Positions 38,935-47,428 of a DNA stretch of 64,000 bases are shown here, piece after piece. Both the position numbers and the translations under genes were made by a program. The stretch comes from JAVBNA01 sp031551875 (GTDB taxonomy: Bacteria > Bacillota > Clostridia > Oscillospirales > Acutalibacteraceae). Positions within the stretch are counted from its first letter, which is position 1, and every line of letters starts with the position of its first letter. The notes under the pieces were generated by a model. The model was not told the origin of the DNA. It searched no databases and saw nothing but the letters and a program-made list of their open reading frames with translations. The stretch is taken from positions 62,001 through 126,000 of the forward strand of contig JAVBNA010000006.1 of NCBI GenBank assembly GCA_031551875.1. Direction: 5' to 3'.

Positions 38935-39876
38935 TCAGTGCACCTCCTTTTCGTCGGTCAGCGCGAGGAAAATGTCCTCGAGGCTGAGCTCGTGCATGTT
39001 GAGCAACAGGATCGGCCATTTGCGGTCGGACAGGCGCGCAAAAAGCACCCTGCGCGGGTCGGCGTCCTTTTCAGGCTCGACCGCGAATTCAAACGCGCCC
39101 GGCTCCTTTTCGCCGAGGCTCTGCACGGCTTTGACGCCGGGCAGCTTCAAAAGCGTTTTGGAGACCTCCCCTTCAGGCCCTGCCACCCGCACGAGCAGGC
39201 GCGGCCCGCCGCTCAAGGACGCCGAAAGGCTGTCGGGCGTGCCGTCGGCGACAATGCGCCCGCCGCTGAGCACCAGTATGCGCTCGCACACCGCTTGCAC
39301 CTCGGGCAGGATGTGGGAGGAGAGGATGACCGTATGGTTCTTGCCCAGGCGGCTGATCAGCGAGCGGATTTCAATGATCTGCTTGGGGTCAAGCCCGACG
39401 GTGGGCTCGTCGAGAATGAGCACGGGCGGGTTGCCCAAGAGTGCCTGTGCGATGCCCACGCGCTGTCGGTAGCCCTTGGAGAGATTCTTGATCAGCCGGG
39501 GGTATACCTCCGTGATGCCGGTCAGCTCGCAGATTTCCGCGAGGTGCTCGGCGCGGGGCAGGCGCACCTTTTTAAGCTCGTACATAAAAGCGAGGTATTC
39601 TTTGACCGTCATGTCGAGGTAGAGGGGAGGCTGTTCGGGCAGGTACCCGATGCGCATCTTTACGTCAAAGGGGCTTTCCAGCACGTCAAAGCCGTCCACA
39701 CGCACCGAGCCCCCGGTCGCCGACAGGTAACCGGTGATGATGTTCATGGTGGTGGTTTTGCCCGCGCCGTTGGGGCCGAGGAAGCCGAGAATCTCCCCCT
39801 CCTTGACGGTAAAGCTGATGTCGCGCAGGGCGTGGTTCGCGCCGTAGCGCTTGGTCAGATGGCTGACTTCAATCAT
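38935..39876 (-). CDS. ABC transporter ATPase (GldA-like)
   Basis: 313 residues: nucleotide-binding domain with Walker A GPNGAGKTT, Q-loop region GYLPEQPPLY, signature LSKGYRQRVGIAQAL, Walker B VLILDEPTVGLD and switch SSHILPE, then an about 80-residue C-terminal domain typical of ABC-2 exporters. ATG 39876 has AAAGGAGG upstream. Drives the permease/GldG/DUF4340 complex; substrate unknown. Confidence 0.95.
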   Translation of the reverse strand: MIEVSHLTKRYGANHALRDISFTVKEGEILGFLGPNGAGKTTTMNIITGYLSATGGSVRVDGFDVLESPFDVKMRIGYLPEQPPLYLDMTVKEYLAFMYELKKVRLPRAEHLAEICELTGITEVYPRLIKNLSKGYRQRVGIAQALLGNPPVLILDEPTVGLDPKQIIEIRSLISRLGKNHTVILSSHILPEVQAVCERILVLSGGRIVADGTPDSLSASLSGGPRLLVRVAGPEGEVSKTLLKLPGVKAVQSLGEKEPGAFEFAVEPEKDADPRRVLFARLSDRKWPILLLNMHELSLEDIFLALTDEKEVH

Positions 39877-39892
39877 GGCAGGATGCCTCCTT

Positions 39893-40681
39893 TCAGGCTT
39901 CTCCGAGTACACGCAGGGCGTTTTTCTCAAAAATCAATTCGAGCTCGTCATCGCTCAGACCGAGCTTCGAGATGCGTTCGAGCTCGTCCGAGTGGTTCCA
40001 CATGGGGAAATCCACGCCGAACAGCACCCGCTCGGCGCCGTACGCCCGGATTAAGGCGCGGGCACGTTCGGGGGGGAGAAAGGCGAGGCTGGACGACGTG
40101 TCCACATAACAGCGTGTCCCGGTGAGATATTCCTCCGCCTCGTCCCACACCGAATAGCCGCCCAGATGCGCCCCGACGGCGACGAGGGCGGGGAAGTCGG
40201 TGAGCAGCTTTTTGAGCCGCCGGGGATGGGAGTAGTCATAGCGGGTGTCACCCATATGGAAAAGAACCGGATAGCGCCCCTCGAGCCGCTCATACAGCGG
40301 GTACAGGGCGCGGTCGTCGATGTTGAAGGTTTGAAAATCGGGATGCAGCTTGACGCCGACCAGAGACAGCGCCTCCATCTCGTCGAGGGCGGCGTCAAAG
40401 TCCTCCAGATCAGGATGGAGCGTCCCGAAGCCGGTCAGCCGGTCGGGGTACAGGGCGCACTGCTCGGACACAAAGCGGTTGATGGAGGACACCTGTCTGG
40501 GGGTGGTGGCGACCGAGTGAACCACAAAGCGCCCGATGCCCGCTGCGTCGCCTAAGCGGAAGAGCTCGCCCAGCGTGCCGACGGCGGCCATGTTCACGTT
40601 GTAAAACTGCTGAACCCCGTCGGTCGCCTTGACGGCAATCGCGTCGGGGTAAATGTGGGCATGAAAGTCCAGAATTGCCAT
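39893..40681 (-). CDS. TIM-barrel amidohydrolase (amidohydrolase_2 family)
   Basis: 262 residues starting AILDFHAHIYPD with the metal-binding HxH, then VGVKLHPDFQ, HMGD, VGAHLGGYS and FGVDFPMW, the order of metal ligands in the amidohydrolase_2 (decarboxylase/hydrolase) group. Paralogous in design to the protein encoded at 41929-42735. It lies 16 bp before the ABC ATPase gene on the same strand and has its own TTGACA promoter upstream. Substrate cannot be inferred. Confidence 0.87.
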   Translation of the reverse strand: MAILDFHAHIYPDAIAVKATDGVQQFYNVNMAAVGTLGELFRLGDAAGIGRFVVHSVATTPRQVSSINRFVSEQCALYPDRLTGFGTLHPDLEDFDAALDEMEALSLVGVKLHPDFQTFNIDDRALYPLYERLEGRYPVLFHMGDTRYDYSHPRRLKKLLTDFPALVAVGAHLGGYSVWDEAEEYLTGTRCYVDTSSSLAFLPPERARALIRAYGAERVLFGVDFPMWNHSDELERISKLGLSDDELELIFEKNALRVLGEA

Positions 40682-40709
40682 ATGTACACCTCTGCATCTA
40701 AAAATATCA

Positions 40710-40739
40710 ATAATATTTAATTATACCACTAACTGTCAA
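40710..40739 (-). promoter_or_regulatory. Promoter for the amidohydrolase-ABC operon
   Basis: On the minus strand TTGACA (40734-40739), 18 bp, TATTAT (40710-40715). A second TATAAT lies inside the spacer at 40720-40725, only 8 bp from the -35. Confidence 0.65.
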
Positions 40740-40752
40740 ATCCGTCCGCAGA

Positions 40753-41319
40753 CTACAAAAACAGGGCGCCCAGCAAACCGGCGCACACGGTCAGCAAAAT
40801 CGGACTGACCTTAAAGCGGATGTTGAGCACTGCCGTCGCGGCAAAAATCACCGCCGCCAGCGGGGAAATGGCCAACAGCGGCGCGAAAAGCAGGTCGGCG
40901 GAGGTATAGCCGTTTTGCAGCAGCACCTCCACGCCGATTGTGACCACGGCGGCGCACACCATGCCCACCGCCGCCGGCTTGACACCCGACAGCACGCCCT
41001 GCATCAGGGTGTTTTCGCGGAAGCGGTCGAGCGAATAGAGGGCGAGGAGACAGATGATGTAGGAGGGGATGATGACGCCCAGCGTGGCGGCAAAGGCCCC
41101 TGGAACGCCGCCGCCCAGATAGCCGATGTAGGTCGCGGAGTTGACCGCGATCGGGCCGGGGACGATCAGGTCGAGGGCAGTGAGGTCGGCGAACTGCTCC
41201 AGGGTTACGCCCAGTCCCTCCGCCTCGGTCAGCAGCATGGATAAAAGCCCGTACCCACCCCCGAACATAATGAAGCCCAGCTTTAAAAAAGTGAGGAACA
41301 GTTTCAGCAAAATGTCCAT
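40753..41319 (-). CDS. Chromate-type transporter subunit (ChrA half, second)
   Basis: 188 residues, hydrophobic, with KLGFIMFGGGYGLLSMLLTEAE and LIVPGPIAVNSATYIGYLGGG, the signatures of one half of the split two-gene chromate ion transporter (CHR) family. ATG 41319 has AAAGGGGGC upstream. It lies 16 bp after the partner subunit gene. Real substrate in anaerobes is usually unknown; chromate is the family name only. Confidence 0.88.
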   Translation of the reverse strand: MDILLKLFLTFLKLGFIMFGGGYGLLSMLLTEAEGLGVTLEQFADLTALDLIVPGPIAVNSATYIGYLGGGVPGAFAATLGVIIPSYIICLLALYSLDRFRENTLMQGVLSGVKPAAVGMVCAAVVTIGVEVLLQNGYTSADLLFAPLLAISPLAAVIFAATAVLNIRFKVSPILLTVCAGLLGALFL

Positions 41320-41335
41320 GAAACGTGCCCCCTTT

Positions 41336-41908
41336 CTACCGGTTGTCTTTTTTCTTGCCGGTGCGTACGCGCTGCGCCGAGGAATAAGCGACGCCGGCCG
41401 CCGCGGCGGCGAGCACAACGGGGAAAGCGCCAATGCCCGCGAAAATGATCAGCGCGAAGCAGAGCAGCGCCACCACGTAGGCAAAGGTGTTTTTGAGGTT
41501 GTGACGGGCGAGGGTGAAGGCCGACGCGAGGATGAGCGCCGCCGACGCGGCGCGCACGCCGCGGAACGCCCCCTCCACCGCACCGCCGCGCGGGATGGCG
41601 GAAACGGCTGCCGCAGCCGCCAGCATGAGCACAAAGGCGGAGATCACCGAGCCGAAGCCCGCGACCGCCGCGCCCAGAAACCCGGCGGTGCGCTTGCCCA
41701 CGAGCACGGCGCAGTTGAGCGCGATGATGCCGGGCAGGGTCTGTGCCAGCGAGGCGAATTCAATGAACTCCTCCTCTTCCAAAAAGCCGCAGGTTTCCAC
41801 AAGCTCCTTCTGAATGACCGGAAGCATGGCAAGCCCGCCCGCGAAAGTGAAGGTGCCCGCCTTAAAAAAAATCCAGAAGAGTTTCCGCAGTTTTTTCCCC
41901 TTCGTCAT
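41336..41908 (-). CDS. Chromate-type transporter subunit (ChrA half, first)
   Basis: 190 residues with FKAGTFTFAGGLAMLPVIQKELVE and LPGIIALNCAVLVGKR, the companion half of the split CHR transporter. ATG 41908 is used as AAAGGCGGTG precedes it; an in-frame ATG at 41932 overlaps the upstream gene's end. Forms a pair with the next gene and follows the amidohydrolase by 20 bp. Confidence 0.88.
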   Translation of the reverse strand: MTKGKKLRKLFWIFFKAGTFTFAGGLAMLPVIQKELVETCGFLEEEEFIEFASLAQTLPGIIALNCAVLVGKRTAGFLGAAVAGFGSVISAFVLMLAAAAAVSAIPRGGAVEGAFRGVRAASAALILASAFTLARHNLKNTFAYVVALLCFALIIFAGIGAFPVVLAAAAAGVAYSSAQRVRTGKKKDNR

Positions 41909-41928
41909 AGACACACCGCCTTTGTATT

Positions 41929-42735
41929 TCATATAGTATGCCCGCCGCTTAGGAGCCGAAGGGCGTTTCCCGAGAAAATCTTCTCCTCCTCGTCAGGCGA
42001 AAAGCCCATGCGCCTGATAAAACCCATCTCGTCGGCGATATCCGACCAGGGGCTGTCGCTGCCAAAAAGCAGGCGGTCGGGACCGAAGGCCTCTGCCATC
42101 GCGGCCGCGAGCGGGAAGGGCATCCGGCCGCAGCTGTAGGAGGTGTCGAGAAAAACCGGAAGGGGAAGCAGGCGGCACAGTGCCTCCTCCCATAGCATAT
42201 AGCCGCCGAAGTGGGCGGCGACCACCGGCGCGCCGTCAAATTGAGGAATGGCCGCCGCGAGCGCCTGCGGCGTGGAAAAAATCTCGCGGAAGCCCAGATC
42301 GCCGCCCGCGTGAAAGACCGTGACAAAGCCGAGCTTTGCCGCCGCCCGGTAAATCGGAAACGTGCGCGGGTCGTCGGCGTAAAACTGCTGAAAGGCGGGC
42401 TGAAACTTGATGCCGCGTATGCCGTGCGCGTGAAGGCGCTCCAGCTCGTCTAAAGCGTTGGGCGCGAAGGGGTGCACCGACCCGAACGCCCAAAGCAGCG
42501 CTTCGGGATGATTAATAGAGATGGCGTAATCGTTGACCGCTGTCAGCTTTTGCGGGTTGGTCGCGACATTGAGCACCACCGCGCCGTCCGCCCCCGCTGC
42601 GATAAGCGCGTCCCGAAGCGCAGGGAGCGTTCCGTCGGTGCGCAGGCGCACGCCGCCCGTGCGGGCACGCATGGAATCCAGCGCCCGAGCCGCGATTTTT
42701 TCCATAAAGGTGTGGGTGTGAAAATCAATAACCAT
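41929..42735 (-). CDS. TIM-barrel amidohydrolase (amidohydrolase_2 family), second copy
   Basis: 268 residues with VIDFHTHTF, GIKFQPAFQQF, FHAGGD, VAAHFGGYM and FGSDSPWSD, the same metal-ligand order as the 39893-40681 protein. ATG 42735 is preferred to one 18 bp upstream since AAGAGGT lies 9 nt before it. First gene of an operon with the two CHR-transporter halves. Related but clearly diverged from its neighbour paralogue; substrate unknown. Confidence 0.87.
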   Translation of the reverse strand: MVIDFHTHTFMEKIAARALDSMRARTGGVRLRTDGTLPALRDALIAAGADGAVVLNVATNPQKLTAVNDYAISINHPEALLWAFGSVHPFAPNALDELERLHAHGIRGIKFQPAFQQFYADDPRTFPIYRAAAKLGFVTVFHAGGDLGFREIFSTPQALAAAIPQFDGAPVVAAHFGGYMLWEEALCRLLPLPVFLDTSYSCGRMPFPLAAAMAEAFGPDRLLFGSDSPWSDIADEMGFIRRMGFSPDEEEKIFSGNALRLLSGGHTI

Positions 42736-42869
42736 ATATAAGTACCTCTTCATGATGATGAATTTACTTCTTTATGATAACGTGAAACCGGGCAAAAGTA
42801 CAGCGTGCACGGGCAGTTCGCGCAAAAAGCCGATTCACACCAATTTTTTCGGAAAATCTCTGATTAATC

Positions 42870-42898
42870 TTGACTATATCGCCGAGGAAACGTATACT
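42870..42898 (+). promoter_or_regulatory. Promoter of the two small membrane-protein genes
   Basis: TTGACT, 17 bp, TATACT, with the first start 102 bp downstream. No structured leader is evident in between. Confidence 0.75.
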
Positions 42899-43000
42899 AA
42901 TAAAAGAAATCATATCAAGAGAGCATGACAAAGCTAAATTTCCGCGTCACCCGACGCGGTTCTTGATCCTTGGACGCTCTCATTAAGGTAGGGATTCCTG

Positions 43001-43336
43001 ATGTCACATTTCATCGGCGGACTGCTCTCTTCACTGTTCTTTTTTGCCGTCGCTGGGGTGCTGATGCCCCAGGCCCTGCGCGGCATGGCGATTGCGCGGC
43101 CGCTTGCGGTCTTTTTTGTGGCGGAGGGCGCGTGGACGCTTGTGGCCGGTATCCTGCTCTGGATCCACAGCACCACCGCACCGGTTATGCTCTGGATTCA
43201 CTTTATGCTGTTTGCGCTGTGCGCCGCGTACCTTTTATATGAATTGTATCGGATCAACCGGCAAAAGCGTGACGGCGCGACGCCGCCCCCCGCGGCGCGG
43301 GACAATACAAACGACAAGGAGAATGAACAGTCATGA
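43001..43336 (+). CDS. Small three-segment membrane protein, unknown function
   Basis: 111 residues with hydrophobic segments at about 5-27, 33-54 and 62-82 and a basic/polar tail. No recognised family. The site GGTAGGG lies upstream. Its stop overlaps the start of the following gene (ATGA), so the two are coupled and probably interact. Confidence 0.72.
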   Translation: MSHFIGGLLSSLFFFAVAGVLMPQALRGMAIARPLAVFFVAEGAWTLVAGILLWIHSTTAPVMLWIHFMLFALCAAYLLYELYRINRQKRDGATPPPAARDNTNDKENEQS

Positions 43337-43734
43337 TTGAATATATTTATGGTGTAGCGTGGATTTTGGTGGCGGCGCTTCTCATCTTCAGGTTTTCCAA
43401 GGAGAGCAAGTATTTTTACTTAGCCGGCGGCTGGTTTGTCGTCTTCGGCATTTGGACCATTGTCGACCAGGCGACGGGCAAGAAGATTCTGGGACAGGGC
43501 GCGTTTCCGTGGATTTTCCGGGGCGTCACCCTGGTGGTCGCGCTGATTTTGATTGTGGTATTCCTGACCGAGCGCAAAAGCTCCCTCAAAGAGCCGAAGG
43601 ATGATGCCGCGCTCCCGGCTGCGGAACAGGACGCCGAGCCGTATGAACCGTACGAAGAACGGTATAATGAGCCGCAGAGGAATGACTACAGCCCCGAGGA
43701 CAAGTATGAATCCAACTGGAACCGGCGCAAGTAG
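43333..43734 (+). CDS. Small membrane protein with acidic tail, unknown function
   Basis: 133 residues: three hydrophobic segments (about 4-20, 27-44, 60-78) then a charged tail rich in Glu, Pro and Tyr (EPYEPYEERYNEPQ). No family recognised. Translationally coupled to the preceding gene and followed by a strong terminator. Confidence 0.74.
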   Translation: MIEYIYGVAWILVAALLIFRFSKESKYFYLAGGWFVVFGIWTIVDQATGKKILGQGAFPWIFRGVTLVVALILIVVFLTERKSSLKEPKDDAALPAAEQDAEPYEPYEERYNEPQRNDYSPEDKYESNWNRRK

Positions 43735-43751
43735 ATCATACAAGAATTGGT

Positions 43752-43788
43752 AACCCCGCCCTCCCTTTTGGGAGGGCGGGGTTTTTCT
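43752..43788 (+). terminator. Terminator after the small membrane-protein pair
   Basis: 14-bp perfect GC-rich stem (43752-43765 with 43770-43783), TTTT loop and T-tract. Confidence 0.95.
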
Positions 43789-43880
43789 GTGGGGCTGTGA
43801 AAAATGACGGAAAATAAACATTTTGATTGGGAAATGTGCTGGAAACAATGCGGACAAAAAACTTTTTTTGACCTGTTTAT

Positions 43881-43897
43881 TGTAACTGTTTTGTAAC
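43881..43897 (+). promoter_or_regulatory. Perfect WalR-type box (distal)
   Basis: TGTAAC-N5-TGTAAC fits the Firmicute WalR consensus TGTWAH-N5-TGTWAH at every position. It lies about 300 bp before the wall-protein start, with a TATACT 22 bp downstream. Confidence 0.65.
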
Positions 43898-44084
43898 CTT
43901 TTGCATCTGACCCCGCATATACTACTAATGGAATATGCCAAAATATGTCTCGCTATATATTGTGGTTTATATAATTATATATTGATATATTGCACAAGGA
44001 ATTGTGGAATTTTGCATTTTTAGGACATCCTGTAAAGTTCATTTTTTGTAAGGAGGTCAAACAGGTAACAAACAGAATCCATTT

Positions 44085-44101
44085 TGTAACCATTTTGTAA
44101 C
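44085..44101 (+). promoter_or_regulatory. Perfect WalR-type box (proximal)
   Basis: TGTAAC-CATTT-TGTAAC, again a full match to TGTWAH-N5-TGTWAH, ending 16 bp before the -35 of the wall-protein promoter, a position suited to activation. The region 43790-44084 is otherwise AT-rich with no gene. Confidence 0.7.
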
Positions 44102-44117
44102 CTTTTGAGGCTAAAGG

Positions 44118-44146
44118 TTGCAAAGCTGTAATTTTTATGGTAGAAT
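44118..44146 (+). promoter_or_regulatory. Promoter of the amidase-type wall protein
   Basis: TTGCAA, 17 bp, TAGAAT; 55 bp before the start codon. Confidence 0.65.
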
Positions 44147-44201
44147 ACCCCTCGTTGACAGAAATTTGTTACATAAAAATTGTCTTGAGGTGTGTATTGC
44201 C

Positions 44202-46415
44202 ATGAAATGGTTCCGTAAAATTTCCGCCGGGCTTCTCGCCCTGCTGACCTGCCTGGGCGCGATGAGCGCAGTGACCGGATTTTCGGCGTCGGCCGCGACG
44301 ATGGAATATGTCGAGATGAACGACGACGTCCGTGCGGCGATCGCCGCCTACGCCAAGACCTATGCCGCGAAACAGGCAAGCTCAAGCGCGGCGGTGCTGG
44401 CCGCCAACAAAAACTCCATGATGCCGGTGCGTTCAAGCGGGGACTGTGCGACCTTTGTCAGCTCCAGCCTTGCCTACGCGGGCATTCCCTATGACACGCA
44501 GGGCTCAAACAAGTGGCAGGCGGGCGTCACCCTCTCCTTTGCGGGGACGCAGGCGATCGGCGACTATCTCAAAAACAACCGCTCCGAGGGCAACGGCATC
44601 AAGGCCACTCAACTCAAGGACAACGTTAAAATCACGTCCATGTCCTCCTCCGACTGGTCGAAGCTCAAAAAGGGCGACGTGGTGTGCATGAAAATGACCG
44701 GCGGCTCGGGCCACACGGTGGTCATCGTGCAGGAGGGCGACAGCATGTCGACGGTCAAGCTGGCCTCCCACACCCGCGACGGCGTGTATGACTTCTCTTT
44801 CTGGAAAAGCGCGGTGTCGTATATGGACATCTATCATCTGGAGGGCTACTACCGCACGGCGTCCGATTCGTCAAGCAACCGTGTGATCCATAAAACCGGG
44901 CAAAACGCCCCGGGCGCCCGGATTGCCTATCTCAAGAACAAATCGACCGGCGCGCCGCTGACGACGCAGGGCTATGTTCAGGCGGGCACGGGCAACGTAT
45001 CCTACAGCCTGCGCGCCGACAAATATTACCCCGGTTTAGATGTTTTCTCCAAGTCGGACGAGGGCATCGCTGCCCAGTCCAAGCGCATCATTGAACGGGG
45101 CTACACCCATTCGGACGACACGGTGGAGCTGTTCAACGCAAAGCTTGGCCTGGACGGCGACAACGCGCTCACTTGCGTCACCGAGGCTGTGTCGGCGACA
45201 CAGCTTGCGGTCTGGGTGGCGGAGGGACAGCTGAACCTGTCAAGCTACGCCGTGATGGGAGACGCGGGCACCCGCGTGCTGGCCGCAGCGAATGCGCTGC
45301 TGAGTGAAACCAAAACCGCCGCCGCCGCACAGCCTGAAATCAAGCTGGCAAGCACCGGTATTCAGCTCAAATCGGTCAAGCAGGGCATGCTGACCGGCCC
45401 CTTTAACGCAAACATGAGCTATGCTTATACGGTCACCGTGACCGGCGGCGGACAGGGCAGCTACCCCTGTGACGCGGCCGGCGTCAAGCAAACGATTTTT
45501 GAGGCGGGAGAGCCCTTCTACCTCATGGTGCCTCAGGATGCCGAAAGCCCGCTGATGGGCGTAAAGATCAGCTCAGCCCAGCACACACCCTCCTATTCGG
45601 CATGGCAGAACTCCTCCACACAGCCGCTTGTGCTCGCCGACGTTTCCGCCGACAAGCGCAAGGCGCTGACCATTGGGGTGGCGGTGGACACACTGGCAAA
45701 AACCGCAGCGCTGACCGATGCGCCCCCCACCCTTTCGCTGAACGCTGCGTCCCTTGCCCTCTTTGTGGGCGAGTCGTCCGCGCTCAGCGTGAGCGCCGAG
45801 GGCTCGGCCAAGGGCAAGGCGCTTGTGTTTGAAAGCTCGGACGGTTCGGTTGCCAAAATTTCCGCCAAGGGCGTCATTCAGGCGGTGGGCGCGGGCAAAG
45901 CGACCATCACCGTCAGCGTGGAGGGTGCGAAGGAGAGCTGCGCCGTTACGGTCACGAAGGGCATGGAGGGCATTGCTCTGCGTGTGGGCAGCAAAAAGGC
46001 CATGGTGAACAACCGGGTGGACGCAATTGACACAAACGGCTCCTATCCGTACATCCTGAACAAACGCACGGTTGTCCCGCTGCGCTTTACCTCTGCGCAG
46101 ATGGGCGCAAAGGTGACGTGGACCAGCAACAGCAAGCCGGTCACCGTGAGCTATAATGGTTGCGTCGTCACCCTGACGGTGGGCAGCAAGACCCTCACCG
46201 TCCAGAAGAACGGCAAAACGCAGAAGGTGACGCTTGACCAGGCGCCGGTGCTCAAAAACGGACGCGTCTATGTGCCGCTGCGCGCCGTGGCCGAACAACT
46301 GGGCTTCTCGGTCAAGTATGACGAGGCCAGCCGTGTGATCATTATGACCAAACGAGTTCTGTCGTCGAGCGAACTGAGCACATACGTTGCCAATGCAAAG
46401 AAGTCATTGTCTTAA
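44202..46415 (+). CDS. Secreted cell-wall protein: amidase-like domain, thioester-like segment, Ig-like and copper-amine-oxidase-N modules
   Basis: 737 residues. Signal peptide to about 31 (SASAA). About 40-225: amidase_6-like papain-fold domain with Cys82 in SSGDCATFVSS and His170 in SGHTVVIVQ. About 245-395: a segment with ATQLAVWVAEG near 332, reminiscent of the TQxAxW motif of surface thioester domains, but without the usual upstream Tyr-Cys. About 505-590: Big_2 Ig-like domain. About 595-715: copper amine oxidase N-terminal-like domain, a wall/surface module in clostridia. Probably cleaves or remodels peptidoglycan. GAGGTG site, start at 44202; two WalR-type boxes upstream. Confidence 0.82.
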   Translation: MKWFRKISAGLLALLTCLGAMSAVTGFSASAATMEYVEMNDDVRAAIAAYAKTYAAKQASSSAAVLAANKNSMMPVRSSGDCATFVSSSLAYAGIPYDTQGSNKWQAGVTLSFAGTQAIGDYLKNNRSEGNGIKATQLKDNVKITSMSSSDWSKLKKGDVVCMKMTGGSGHTVVIVQEGDSMSTVKLASHTRDGVYDFSFWKSAVSYMDIYHLEGYYRTASDSSSNRVIHKTGQNAPGARIAYLKNKSTGAPLTTQGYVQAGTGNVSYSLRADKYYPGLDVFSKSDEGIAAQSKRIIERGYTHSDDTVELFNAKLGLDGDNALTCVTEAVSATQLAVWVAEGQLNLSSYAVMGDAGTRVLAAANALLSETKTAAAAQPEIKLASTGIQLKSVKQGMLTGPFNANMSYAYTVTVTGGGQGSYPCDAAGVKQTIFEAGEPFYLMVPQDAESPLMGVKISSAQHTPSYSAWQNSSTQPLVLADVSADKRKALTIGVAVDTLAKTAALTDAPPTLSLNAASLALFVGESSALSVSAEGSAKGKALVFESSDGSVAKISAKGVIQAVGAGKATITVSVEGAKESCAVTVTKGMEGIALRVGSKKAMVNNRVDAIDTNGSYPYILNKRTVVPLRFTSAQMGAKVTWTSNSKPVTVSYNGCVVTLTVGSKTLTVQKNGKTQKVTLDQAPVLKNGRVYVPLRAVAEQLGFSVKYDEASRVIIMTKRVLSSSELSTYVANAKKSLS

Positions 46416-46432
46416 AAGAACAAAGAACTGAA

Positions 46433-46484
46433 GCCGCCGCGGGAGGGGAGAACCGGTGTTCACCCTGCTTTGCGGCGGCGTTTT
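46433..46484 (+). terminator. Terminator after the wall-protein gene
   Basis: 8-bp GC stem (46433-46440 with 46472-46479) closing a long partly paired loop, followed by GTTTT. Confidence 0.7.
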
Positions 46485-46557
46485 CACGCGCATGGAGTGT
46501 AGGATTCTTGCATGCACGGAAAATTAATAATTTCCTCTTCAATTGCAGGGCGGACTG

Positions 46558-46566
46558 TGCTATAAT
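46558..46566 (+). promoter_or_regulatory. Extended -10 promoter of rlmB
   Basis: TGC-TATAAT, 44 bp before the rlmB start; -35 TTCAAT is weak, consistent with extended -10 use. Confidence 0.65.
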
Positions 46567-46609
46567 ATATAAAATCAAAATTTGTTGAAAATAGGTGTAA
46601 ATCATTGTG

Positions 46610-47380
46610 ATGAAGCAGATAGACGAACCGTCCGGCCGTGAGGGCCTGATCGCCGGACGAAACGCCGTGCAGGAAGCCTTGCGCGCCGGGCGGGAGATTG
46701 ACAGTATCCTTGTCCAGCGCGGGGAGCACACCGGCTCGCTGGCCGCGATCATACACAAGGCGCGGGACCGGGGGATTCCGGTCAAGGAGACGCCGGCGAT
46801 GAAGCTGGACGCGCTGTGCGGTGGCACGCCCCATCAGGGGGTTGTCGCGATGGCGTCGGCGGTGGACTATGCGTCGGTTGAGGACATATTTGCCCGTGCC
46901 GCCGGGCAGGGGGAGGATCCCTTTATTCTGGTGGCTGACGGGCTGGAGGATCCCCATAACCTGGGCGCGGTGATCCGCACCGCTGAGGCGGCGGGCGCTC
47001 ACGGCGTCATTATCCCCAAACGCCGCGCCGCGGGGCTGACCTATGCGGTGGGCAAGGCGTCGGCGGGCGCGATCGAGTATCTGCCCATCGCGCGTGTGAA
47101 CAGCATTGCCGCCCTGCTCGATGAGCTCAAGGAGCGCGGCGTATGGGTGTACGGCGCCGACATGGACGGCACACCCTGGTGTCAGGCCGATCTGCGCGGC
47201 GCGGTGGCGCTGGTGATCGGCAATGAGGGCAGCGGGCTGTCCCGACTTGTGCGCGAAAAGTGTGACGTGCTCCTATCCCTGCCCATGCGGGGCCAGATGG
47301 AATCGCTCAACGCGTCAGTGGCCTGCGGGATTCTGACGTATGAAGTGGTTCGGCAACGAACCGGCCTTGCGGCCAAATAA
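46610..47380 (+). CDS. rlmB: SpoU-family 23S rRNA 2'-O-ribose methyltransferase (RlmB-like)
   Basis: 256 residues: N-terminal substrate-binding domain (GRNAVQEALRAGREI to about 85) and knotted SPOUT domain with NLGAVIRTAEAAG, LVIGNEGSGLSR and LSLPMRGQMESLNASVA (motifs 1-3). It methylates a ribose in rRNA; RlmB (G2251) is the usual assignment, TrmH-like alternatives remain possible. ATG 46610 follows an in-frame GTG immediately upstream; AGGTG is the site. Confidence 0.9.
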   Translation: MKQIDEPSGREGLIAGRNAVQEALRAGREIDSILVQRGEHTGSLAAIIHKARDRGIPVKETPAMKLDALCGGTPHQGVVAMASAVDYASVEDIFARAAGQGEDPFILVADGLEDPHNLGAVIRTAEAAGAHGVIIPKRRAAGLTYAVGKASAGAIEYLPIARVNSIAALLDELKERGVWVYGADMDGTPWCQADLRGAVALVIGNEGSGLSRLVREKCDVLLSLPMRGQMESLNASVACGILTYEVVRQRTGLAAK

Positions 47381-47428
47381 GAACACATTCTGCACCCCAA
47401 AAAGAAGGATACATGGGAGGGGCCCGAA

